Assembly: GCA_002344215.1 (NCBI GenBank)
Contig: DDSV01000051.1
Coordinates: 163,562 to 227,561, forward strand
Length of the DNA stretch: 64,000 nt
Direction of reading: 5' to 3'
DNA from: Akkermansiaceae bacterium UBA2381
Lineage (GTDB): Bacteria; Verrucomicrobiota; Verrucomicrobiia; Verrucomicrobiales; DEV007
Program-made: the position numbers and the translations under genes
Shown: positions 37,985 to 45,248 of the stretch, piece after piece
How the letters are laid out: each line of letters opens with the position of its first letter
Numbering within the stretch: position 1 is the first letter of the stretch
The notes under the pieces: model-generated
Database searches by the model: none
The model's input: the letters and a program-made list of their open reading frames with translations, nothing else
Told to the model about the DNA's origin: nothing

Positions 37985-38566
37985 ATGAGAACGACAACGT
38001 GTATCGGTGGAGCCTTGGTAACTGCGTTGCTCGCGGTTTTTTATGTGGGAGTCGAAGCCGGGGAACCGAAGGAAATTCCGGTTGCCCAGCCTGTTCCCAC
38101 GGCCAAACCGATTTCTCCTTCCGTAGAGGCGTCGGATACAAAAATGGTCCTTCCTGCCGAAGGAGTTCCTGCGGAGGGAGAAGTTTCCGCTGCGGTCGAT
38201 CCGGTGGAAGCCGATCGAAACAAGGACGGCGATCTTTCCGGGCGGGAACTTGCCTTGCAGGACCATCGCAAGCAGTTGGAGATCTACGATCTGAACGACG
38301 ACAAAAAGATCTCCAGGGACGAATGGAAGGCAGCCAATGAGAAAGATCAAAAGAGGGGCGAAAAGTTCTTCCTGATCGACAAAGACGAGGATGGTGAAAT
38401 TGACGAGAATGAGGCACTTGGATTTTTGAAGGATCGAATTTCAGTCGAGAGTACCTATGTCGACGCGAAGAGCGAGGACAGCGGGAACGCCACCGAAGAC
38501 AAGATCTCCGACGCCGCCCCTTCGGAAGTCCGCGTCACCTTGTTCTCGATCCCGATTGGCGATTGA
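37985..38566 (+). CDS. exported EF-hand calcium-binding protein
   Basis: A 193-residue protein with a signal peptide (core GGALVTALLAVFYVGV, then EAGEP), a Pro/Val-rich linker and three EF-hand loops: DRNKDGDLSGRE (about residue 78), DLNDDKKISRDE (about 103) and DKDEDGEIDENE (about 128). Loops 1 and 3 keep the canonical Asp/Gly/Glu positions; loop 2 has Lys instead of the central Gly. The second and third loops form an EF-hand pair and the first is unpaired. It probably binds calcium in the periplasm; its partner is unknown. Confidence 0.85.
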   Translation: MRTTTCIGGALVTALLAVFYVGVEAGEPKEIPVAQPVPTAKPISPSVEASDTKMVLPAEGVPAEGEVSAAVDPVEADRNKDGDLSGRELALQDHRKQLEIYDLNDDKKISRDEWKAANEKDQKRGEKFFLIDKDEDGEIDENEALGFLKDRISVESTYVDAKSEDSGNATEDKISDAAPSEVRVTLFSIPIGD

Positions 38567-38585
38567 CCGGAAGGGAATCCGGTCA
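38564..38585 (+). terminator. hairpin at the end of the EF-hand gene
   Basis: tgaccgga, a six-base loop, then tccggtca: a perfect 8-base stem that includes the stop codon. There is no T run after it, so an intrinsic terminator is possible but unproven. Confidence 0.35.
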
Positions 38586-38814
38586 TAACGCACCGATCGA
38601 CCCGATCCGGCGCGGCGAAGGGATGGCTCAAGGAGCCCTTGTCTTGTCAGGTAAAAGGGGATGCAGGCATCGCGTGGGGCGTCCGGTCTTTTTGCGATGG
38701 CGACTGATCATGGGTCTTTGTGGCTTGTACGGGTTGAAAGAGCTGAAAAATCGCCCCATCATTCACGCCAATGAAAACGTCGGATGAGGCGATTCCATCC
38801 CCGCCTAACCCTTA

Positions 38815-39023
38815 GACCGTCTGCCAAAAGTCCGTTCGCAAATCGGATCTTTCTTTAGGTTTGGGTTCTTGCTCGCTTTGCTCGTAATTCTTTCCAAACC
38901 GGCCGGAATCCGCGCTACCGGCGTTGCTCCTCGGTCATGGAGCCCGCTCCACTCCCTCCTCGCGCCTTGGGATCGCGAATTCCGACTCGGCCGATTTACG
39001 AACGGACTTTTGGCAAACAGTCC
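38815..39023. repeat. 209-base element with ~32-base inverted ends
   Basis: The left end reads gaccgtctgccaaaagtccg then ttcgcaaatcgg; the right end (38991-39023) is its imperfect inverse with about four mismatches. The interior has no independent gene. It overlaps the first 50 codons of the frame at 38869, so it probably inserted at that gene's 5' end. Size and structure suggest a MITE or a large palindromic repeat. Confidence 0.65.
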
Positions 39024-39714
39024 TTACCGTATCCATGCGTTTCTCACGGGTGCCGTGGGTTTCGTCGGGGTTGGTGCGCTCCACTACTGTGGCTGGGAGC
39101 CATCCAGGGCCCATCCCGCCGTGTTCATGATCGGGGTGATGGCTATCACCATGGCGTTCCTGGTGGGGATCGGGGTATTCTACGGATGGCGCGGGTTTGA
39201 AGCGCGGTTTGGGAAAGGGAGACTCCTTGCCTATTGGGAGATAGGAGACCGCGAGTGGGAGGAGCATTCGGGAAAAATGCGCCAGCGCATTCTGGGGATG
39301 AGAAAGTTCATGCTGGTCGGACCCGTCGCTTCCGCGTTGATGATCGGGTTGGGATACTCCGATGGTGATGCCATGGGTGTTCTGCCGTTTGCCCTTTTGT
39401 TCGGGGCGCTATTTTCCGCTGTGATCGGCGGGGTGATCGTTCTGCAGTTGTTTTCCCTTTCAGGAAAGGGAGCCAGGGTTTGGTTGTCGAAAAACGGGGT
39501 GATGGTGAATCGCAATGTCTTCTTCAACCATAGCTATGGGATGCGAACGCTGGCATGGGAAACGAAACCCGAGCATGGCAGGCATCTGCTCATCATCCGC
39601 TACGAGGTTAGGAGCGGAAGGGCGGTTGGCGAACACGAGATGCTGATTCCCGTTCCAGCGGGGTATCTCAGCCGGGCGGAAGACACCGTGCGGGCTTGGG
39701 TTTCGCCCGCATAG
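38869..39714 (+). CDS. membrane protein with uncertain start
   Basis: The open frame gives 281 residues from a TTG at 38869. About the first 50 codons lie in the inverted-repeat element and do not look native. The trustworthy part begins near SPYRIHAFLTGAVGF and holds four hydrophobic helices, then a soluble beta-rich C-terminal domain of about 85 residues (SLSGKGARVWLSKNGVMV onward). A TTG at 39010 is one possible native start; the original start may have been destroyed. No family is recognised. Confidence 0.5.
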   Translation: MLALLVILSKPAGIRATGVAPRSWSPLHSLLAPWDREFRLGRFTNGLLANSPYRIHAFLTGAVGFVGVGALHYCGWEPSRAHPAVFMIGVMAITMAFLVGIGVFYGWRGFEARFGKGRLLAYWEIGDREWEEHSGKMRQRILGMRKFMLVGPVASALMIGLGYSDGDAMGVLPFALLFGALFSAVIGGVIVLQLFSLSGKGARVWLSKNGVMVNRNVFFNHSYGMRTLAWETKPEHGRHLLIIRYEVRSGRAVGEHEMLIPVPAGYLSRAEDTVRAWVSPA

Positions 39715-39864
39715 CTTTCTTGGAAAAGGCGGGCTTGCAGGGAGAGGGTGGCGTGGATTGCGGTGTAAAATGCCAGATCCTCATCGACGGCGTCCCCACG
39801 GTTTGGTGCGCCCAACACGATGCGGAGACACTCGCCCCGGCACAGCGACGCACCTACGAATCAC

Positions 39865-40521
39865 TCATGCACTCCGAAGTCTGTCGAGCGTTTGCCTTGC
39901 AACCGTGCGCGCAAGAGCGGCGTACTCCTTATCGTCCGTCGTTTCCTCCATAAAGTCTGCTAGTAGGACATTCTTCACTTTAGGGTCGGCGACGCGCTCT
40001 ATCACCTCAAGAAGCTTCATCAAAGAGTCGAGGCGTTCGGAACGACGCTCAACAAGCTCTATGCGATTTAGGCCAAGGAGCTTCTCAGTTTTAATAGATG
40101 CGTCTGATCCTGGCCTCGCGTAGATCATCGCACCGAAATGCCAAAGAAAATCCTCGGGATCCACGTCATACGGATCAATAAAGGTGTCATATTCGACCTG
40201 ATGCTCAGCCTTGCGGGTATTACAAATATCGCAAGCTAACGTCAAATTCTTCCACTGAAACCTACGTTCTGGATGCGCCGATTTTGGCACAACGTGTTCG
40301 ATATCGCCGTAGGCAATGTGCCGTATCTTGCTTTCGCAGTATGCACATTTCCCGTTCGTCTCCTCGAGAAGAGCGGTTTTAACATCGGGATGGGAGTACC
40401 GCGAGAGTTCCAATTTCGTGGGCTTTAATCCCTTTTTGAGCTTTTCAACGACCGCCGATGTCCATTTCAGGAAATTCTCCTTCAGAACTTTGGGTTCCTC
40501 GATTTTTTTAAGCTTGATCAT
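39865..40521 (-). CDS. ptuB: HNH endonuclease, Septu PtuB-like
   Basis: A 218-residue HNH nuclease. Zn and catalytic residues are complete: CAYCES (about residue 60), DIEHVVPKS (catalytic His), then NLTLACDICNTRK. The start ATG overlaps the stop of the upstream ATPase by four bases, so translation is coupled. An AAA ATPase followed by this type of HNH protein is the layout of the Septu anti-phage system and of the effector pair of some retrons; no reverse transcriptase is seen here. It would cut nucleic acid upon release by the ATPase. The gene symbol is by family resemblance. Confidence 0.78.
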   Translation of the reverse strand: MIKLKKIEEPKVLKENFLKWTSAVVEKLKKGLKPTKLELSRYSHPDVKTALLEETNGKCAYCESKIRHIAYGDIEHVVPKSAHPERRFQWKNLTLACDICNTRKAEHQVEYDTFIDPYDVDPEDFLWHFGAMIYARPGSDASIKTEKLLGLNRIELVERRSERLDSLMKLLEVIERVADPKVKNVLLADFMEETTDDKEYAALARTVARQTLDRLRSA

Positions 40522-41126
40522 TGTCCACTTGTCAACGCTGCGAGCGCATCGGGATAGAGTTCGCCATAGCCAAGCTGTTTCAACTCCGCCCGAAGATTTT
40601 TCAGAGCATTTTCCGTTATTGGAACGTCACGATACTTCGAAACAATGGCGTCAAGCCCTTCTTCGACCCATTCGGGTATCGTTGCACTTACTCCCAAAAC
40701 CTCGCGAAGAATCTCGCTTGCTCCACCCGCTTTATTAATTGTATCGAGTCGCTCGCTTACAACGCGACTTTTTTGCGATGGCATCAGTATTTCACTTTCG
40801 CTTTCGCCGGATATGTCATTTTTGTACCGAAGTACGTAAACGTTTGAATCCTTAACCGCAGAAACCATGAAGGGACTATGTGTGGCGATAATAAACTGAG
40901 CCGATGGAAATGCCGATAGGAGTTGGCGCATTAACGATCTTTGCAAAGTGGGATGCAGGTGGTTTTCAGGTTCATCCATTGTGACCACAAAGTCACCGTG
41001 ATCGAGCGAAAACATATATAGCCTCCAGGCTAGGTCGATTAAAGTCATCAATCCTCCGGAAGACGCATCGATCAGGAAATCACCCGATTCAGTCACCAAT
41101 ACAACTTCCGGTGGACGAACTGCCAA
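40518..41126 (-). CDS. ptuA: Septu PtuA-like ATPase, C-terminal part after an in-frame stop
   Basis: A 202-residue open frame from a TTG at 41126. It holds the second half of an ABC/AAA15-type ATPase: signature-like DASSGGLMTLIDLAW, Walker B FVVTMDEPENHLHP, and switch His in FIIATHSPFMV. It is in the same frame as the upstream N-terminal part, with one TAG and ten codons between (ILPKSLGFID). It is most likely not an independent gene but the rest of one ATPase of about 434 residues. The last four bases overlap the HNH gene. Confidence 0.7.
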   Translation of the reverse strand: MAVRPPEVVLVTESGDFLIDASSGGLMTLIDLAWRLYMFSLDHGDFVVTMDEPENHLHPTLQRSLMRQLLSAFPSAQFIIATHSPFMVSAVKDSNVYVLRYKNDISGESESEILMPSQKSRVVSERLDTINKAGGASEILREVLGVSATIPEWVEEGLDAIVSKYRDVPITENALKNLRAELKQLGYGELYPDALAALTSGQ

Positions 41127-41156
41127 ATCAATAAAACCGAGCGATTTCGGAAGAAT

Positions 41157-41825
41157 CTATTTAAGCGTCTCCACAAACCCCCTGTATGCATTTAAGACCT
41201 CGCTATTTCCCTGAACGTACTTGTTTCCCTCGCCAAAGAGCGCCATTGCTATAATGGCCTCTTTCATTTTGTACGTCGGAGACCATTGCGAATTCGATCC
41301 GTTGTATCGGTGTAACAACTCGTTGTTGTAGTTCTGGTATGCACTCGAGGGTCGGATGATCGTCGTCGGAATTTGCCCTACTTGCTGAAACTGAGAGACC
41401 GGATGATGCGAATCAATGTGAATCCCTGACACGTTTTGCTGATCTTGTATTTGAACACTAAACTGAACTGCGGATTGTTCGGGAACTTGAAGTGACGACT
41501 CGTGATCGTTGGTGTATTTCAGCGTTCCAATCTCATTTTGTTTTTCGTGACCGGAAGGAAAAAGGATTTTCCATAGCTTATTTAGACCCCCGCTGAATTT
41601 TCCGGTAAGGTAAGTATAGCTTCCCTCGGAATTGCGAACGGGTGTAGCGAGAAACGGACGACCAAATCCAAAATGGCTGGTAAAAATTCGGAGAAGTGAA
41701 CTTTTTCCGGCCCCGTTCGCACCCGTAATTACGGTTAGTCGCGGATGCACTTCAAGTTCGACGTGCCCGAACTGTCGCCACCCGTCAACTCTGAGGGATT
41801 GAAATTTATTGGAGTTATTTTCCAT
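41157..41825 (-). CDS. ptuA: Septu PtuA-like ATPase, N-terminal part ending at an amber codon
   Basis: A 222-residue frame starting MENNSNKFQSLRVDGWRQF, with Walker A GANGAGKSS at about residue 35 and a normal SMC/ABC-like lobe. It ends ...FVETLK then TAG at 41157-41159. Beyond the stop the same frame continues ILPKSLGFIDLAVRPPEVV and into the Walker B half. A single substitution (for example CAG or AAG to TAG) would explain it. Either the system is newly dead, the base is a sequence error, or the amber is read through. Confidence 0.72.
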   Translation of the reverse strand: MENNSNKFQSLRVDGWRQFGHVELEVHPRLTVITGANGAGKSSLLRIFTSHFGFGRPFLATPVRNSEGSYTYLTGKFSGGLNKLWKILFPSGHEKQNEIGTLKYTNDHESSLQVPEQSAVQFSVQIQDQQNVSGIHIDSHHPVSQFQQVGQIPTTIIRPSSAYQNYNNELLHRYNGSNSQWSPTYKMKEAIIAMALFGEGNKYVQGNSEVLNAYRGFVETLK

Positions 41826-41901
41826 TCAATTTATTTTTTTTGACGGGAACTAGGGCCTTCCGTCAGCACGCCAGCAGTTTGGGAATTAGCCAATAGCTTC
41901 A

Positions 41902-42777
41902 TTGGGCGCAAATCCCGAGAGTTTACTCACCACTCAAGGGCGGACGCTAGTCATATTTTACCCTTTTCGGCACCGATCCAACCCTGTTACGCGGCCCGTC
42001 ATACCCTGTAACCCCGCTCACCTAACCCTCTTGACCCGTCCCCGGCGATTCCCTATCGGCCAAAGGAACCAGAAAATTCATCTTACCCGAAATTTCGACT
42101 CGCCTTTTTTGCGGGAATATTTTGAAATCTTCACCGCTCCCGTGGCGGACTTGAACCCTCGGCGCGGGCCGCGCGATGCACGGCAAATCCCCGGCCAGCC
42201 TCGATGCGAGCCAAATGGCTCTCCGCCGCGCCGTGTCCGATTTCGCCCCCGGCACGGGGCGAAACGGCCCGAGAACGATCCTTACGGCGCGGTCCGGGAG
42301 CCTCCGTGGACTCTCCGTCGTGACCGCAGAGCGCACCCGGAGCATCCGGCACCGCACGGGAATGACCGCAGAGTGTTCCTGGAGCCTCCGGCATCGCTCG
42401 GTAATGACTGCGGAGCGATCCCGGAGACTACTGCAGCCCTTCGCGCCGCCATCGTCGACAACACGGCGACCCTCGATCCCGGCAATGCTGCGACAGTGAG
42501 CGTCAACTTTGATTGCTCGAATGTGCGCTTCACCTTCGGCATCCCGAGGGGCGCGGTTGGCAGCAATGGAGGACACGGCGCGAACGGGGCCGAAGGTGGC
42601 CTGGGCCCACCCGGGGAAGTCAGCAACGGGGCCCTCGCCAGCGCGATCGGTGGGACGAGCAACAACAGCAACGCCGTGGCGCCCCTCGGCCAATCAGCCG
42701 ATCCGAACTATCAGCAGAGCCAGATCCAGGACTTGATTAACAAGGTCGATGAGCTGATCAATGCGTTGCGGCGGTGA
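41902..42777 (+). CDS. collagen-like tail protein, start uncertain
   Basis: The frame is open for 291 codons, but only the last ~115, from about 42430, look native. They read ETTAALRAAIVDNTATLDPG, then VRFTFGIPRG, a short Gly-X-Y collagen-like run (GAVGSNGGHGANGAEGG) and a conserved end NGALASAIGGTSNNSNAVA finishing LINALRR. From memory this C-terminal block is common in collagen-like or phage-tail-like proteins of Verrucomicrobiota. The region before 42430 is Arg/Pro-rich with short DNA repeats and no protein signature, so the gene may be a truncated fragment whose 5' part was lost. Confidence 0.4.
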   Translation: MGANPESLLTTQGRTLVIFYPFRHRSNPVTRPVIPCNPAHLTLLTRPRRFPIGQRNQKIHLTRNFDSPFLREYFEIFTAPVADLNPRRGPRDARQIPGQPRCEPNGSPPRRVRFRPRHGAKRPENDPYGAVREPPWTLRRDRRAHPEHPAPHGNDRRVFLEPPASLGNDCGAIPETTAALRAAIVDNTATLDPGNAATVSVNFDCSNVRFTFGIPRGAVGSNGGHGANGAEGGLGPPGEVSNGALASAIGGTSNNSNAVAPLGQSADPNYQQSQIQDLINKVDELINALRR

Positions 42778-42977
42778 GCGAAGAGAAGTGGGGTTCGCTA
42801 ATGGTAGCCTGGCGCGACAAATAGTCTGTCCCCGTGAAATTGCGTCGCATAACTCCACGTGATTGGCAAAAAACCCGCTAATGGTCCTAAGAAATTTTCG
42901 AAAAATATTGACGCGATGCCGGAAACTGAGACGATCACGAACTAGCCGACACATCGGTGCTAATCTGTAGACAATAA

Positions 42978-43709
42978 ATGATGAATATTTTCAAGATAGT
43001 GGTTGACGATATTCGCCAGCATCGTCAGATCGACGGGTATGTAGCCTTCATAGTGACTCTTTCGGTGTCAATCATTTCATTCTTTAGTAAAGCGGTTTCC
43101 CAGTTCGGCATAAGCCTCCTCTTAACTGCGAATGCCATAATTATCGCTTATATTCTTGCCCTGCGGCATGATATATTACAGGGCAAAAAGAACTTGGATA
43201 ATTTTACAGAATGGCCACCGGAGTTCCCTCATTTTTCGGGGAAAACCGAGTCCATTCGTGCAGTTGGTGTAACTCACAGTAGATTCGTTAGAGATAATTT
43301 CGAGATATTTAAGGAAGCCCTAGAGACAAACAAAAACTTCTCCCTAAGCGTAATCCTGCGTGATCCGGATGGCAAAACGCTAGAACTGGTATGCAAAAAT
43401 TCTGCAGAAACGCTTACGCTTGAGAGCATACGAACCCAGATAGAGGCCTCAATTTCTCGAATCAAGGATCTAAAGAGAATAGCTTCGCAACGCGTTCATT
43501 GCTATACCATCGATCACCCAACTCCTGTGGGAATCTATGAAGTTAAAAGAAAGGGCGACGGGGCACCTATGATCTTCGTGGAGTATCACGGATACAAATC
43601 CCGCAGCAAAGTACAGCCCCGGCTAACAATCAACGAGAGCCATCCTCTCTACGCTCATTACAAGAATCAAATAGAAAGATACTTTGAGAACGCAACGAAA
43701 ATAAATTAA
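42978..43709 (+). CDS. two-helix membrane protein with cytoplasmic sensor-like domain
   Basis: A 243-residue protein with two N-terminal membrane helices (about residues 18-65) and a soluble C-terminal domain (about 95-240). The domain includes IRAVGVTHSRFVRDNFEIF and LSVILRDPDG, which recall PLD-like/DUF5919-type domains seen in membrane effectors, but the HxK motif of PLD is not visible. GC is low. It ends about 50 bases before the hydrolase-GNAT gene and probably shares its transcript. Function unknown; its place in the accessory island suggests defence or stress. Confidence 0.6.
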   Translation: MMNIFKIVVDDIRQHRQIDGYVAFIVTLSVSIISFFSKAVSQFGISLLLTANAIIIAYILALRHDILQGKKNLDNFTEWPPEFPHFSGKTESIRAVGVTHSRFVRDNFEIFKEALETNKNFSLSVILRDPDGKTLELVCKNSAETLTLESIRTQIEASISRIKDLKRIASQRVHCYTIDHPTPVGIYEVKRKGDGAPMIFVEYHGYKSRSKVQPRLTINESHPLYAHYKNQIERYFENATKIN

Positions 43710-43760
43710 TATGAGTAAAGAATCCGTGCGGCAAGCCGCGGGGTATCAGATCCAACGTGC

Positions 43761-45011
43761 ATGAAACCAAGATTTATTTACCTACATGGATTTGGCTCAT
43801 CGCCCGACTCGGCGAAGTCACACTATCTTCGCGACCAGCTTTCAATCCTTGGATTTGAGCTTGAATCTCCGGATTTAAATCAACCAAGCTTCGATCGACT
43901 AACAATGACTGCGATGTTGGAGCACTTGGATAAAGTAATAAATTCCGACCACGCTAGGCCCGTTTATTTGATTGGAGCAAGCATGGGTGGACAGGTAGCC
44001 CTTCACTATATGAATAAATTTTCCGAGAAATCTAAAAGTCTCGTGAAAAAAATTCTACTTTTAGCTCCTTCGTTCGACTTCATGGATAACAGAACGCGAC
44101 AGCTAGGAGAATCGGGCCTGGCGGATTGGAGGAAACGGGGATTTCTACCATGGACTCACCTTGATCACCAAAAAGATTACAACCTTCATTACGGACTCGT
44201 GGAGGATATGCTAAAATACGAAAAATTTCCGACCAATATACAAGTGCCGACCTTTGTGATTCATGGATATAAAGATAAACATGTGGATCACCGACAAAGT
44301 ATAATTTTTCATCAAAACACTGAACTTACGCACCTTCGATTAGTGGATAGTGACCACAGTTTAAAGTCCGCCTTACCAGAAGTGTGGCGAACAATGTTCG
44401 ATTTCTTCGACCTCGCCAACCTAGTAGTCGACGCTACGAAGTTTCACATTCTTCGTTTGGAACCAGGCTCGATTGATTATTCAATTGAATTGAATGAATG
44501 CTTAAATATTCTTGAGAGTAGTTATGGCGAAAGATTTATTCCCCGGGAAGTCCATCTTGACCGAATTGCGCGGGAAAAGAGATCAGTGTATTCTGTAATG
44601 GACAATACAACTGGTGAAATAATTGGTTGCACCATTGTTAATCGTGTCGGTAAGCGCTGTGCAATAGGGGTCAAGTCCGGACACAGGGGAATGGGGGTAG
44701 GCCCATTATTGGTATGTAGTTCGCTTCTCGAAATTCGCAATCAATACACCGAGATTGCAGAGAGTAACAAGAAAATGGCGTCAATTTTGGGAGCATGTGG
44801 GTTTACATATTGCCGAGATGAGGCAGAGCTGCGCAACCTCCTTGCGCTTTCTGGAAGTGTTCCGGATCTAGGAGCGATTACTAACGACAGTTATAGTTAT
44901 TCGCGTTTAAGCAATTCGAGAACACAACTGCGGCATGAGTTCATATTGCTTGTGAAAGGTGACCCGTTGGAACAGGCCGTGAGTAGATTTAAAGCCAATA
45001 TTATCTCTTAA
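43761..45011 (+). CDS. alpha/beta hydrolase fused to GNAT acetyltransferase
   Basis: A 416-residue fusion. Residues 1-215 are a YqiA/UPF0227-like alpha/beta hydrolase: oxyanion FIYLHGFGSSPDS, nucleophile Ser in GASMGG, acidic residue near HGYKDKHVD, and His in DSDHSLK. Residues about 230-410 resemble a GNAT domain: NTTGEIIGCTIVNRV, then the acetyl-CoA loop SGHRGMGVGPLLV. The combination of an esterase with an acetyltransferase is uncommon. Both domains keep their key residues. Low GC, like the gene upstream. The substrate is unknown. Confidence 0.7.
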   Translation: MKPRFIYLHGFGSSPDSAKSHYLRDQLSILGFELESPDLNQPSFDRLTMTAMLEHLDKVINSDHARPVYLIGASMGGQVALHYMNKFSEKSKSLVKKILLLAPSFDFMDNRTRQLGESGLADWRKRGFLPWTHLDHQKDYNLHYGLVEDMLKYEKFPTNIQVPTFVIHGYKDKHVDHRQSIIFHQNTELTHLRLVDSDHSLKSALPEVWRTMFDFFDLANLVVDATKFHILRLEPGSIDYSIELNECLNILESSYGERFIPREVHLDRIAREKRSVYSVMDNTTGEIIGCTIVNRVGKRCAIGVKSGHRGMGVGPLLVCSSLLEIRNQYTEIAESNKKMASILGACGFTYCRDEAELRNLLALSGSVPDLGAITNDSYSYSRLSNSRTQLRHEFILLVKGDPLEQAVSRFKANIIS

Positions 45012-45076
45012 GTTCCTCTGAGATTTTTAGCGGGTAGCGGTTTAGCGTTAAGCTTCATTGGAGGAGGCGGTGGATC

Positions 45077-45170
45077 TTACTCAATCTTCAAGATTCGGCG
45101 CGAGCCACTTTTCAGCAAGTTCAAGACTCATCCCCATCCGCCCCGCATAATCCTCCAACTGGTCCCGACC
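45077..45170 (-). pseudogene. second copy of the metH 3' end
   Basis: Reads GRDQLEDYAGRMGMSLEL then AEKWLAPNLED and TGA, matching the last 29 residues of the metH at 45249 with two differences. At DNA level 16 of 94 positions differ, and nearly all are silent. No more of metH is present on its 5' side; it joins the 45171-45235 repeat there. It is 168 bases from the real metH end. Confidence 0.85.
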
Positions 45171-45235
45171 GGGAGCTGCGCTCAGCTTTTTAGCAGGTAG
45201 CCATTTTGCTTTCAGCTTCATGAGGATGTGTGAGT
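45171..45235. repeat. dispersed repeat, copy 2 (gctcagctttttagc family)
   Basis: gggagctgcgctcagctttt, then tagcaggtagcc and agcttcatgaggatgtg. Similar to 29628-29673; a partial copy lies at about 45027-45060, so the repeat and the metH end form a tandem unit of about 168 bases. Confidence 0.6.
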
Positions 45236-45248
45236 CCGATCAGGTTAC

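Noticed and set aside
42300..42430. Possible CRISPR-like short repeats
   Set aside because: Units are irregular and diverged, without constant spacers or cas genes.
42022..42693. 223-codon minus-strand frame opposite the collagen-like gene
   Set aside because: Low-complexity Arg/Ala sequence produced by short DNA repeats.
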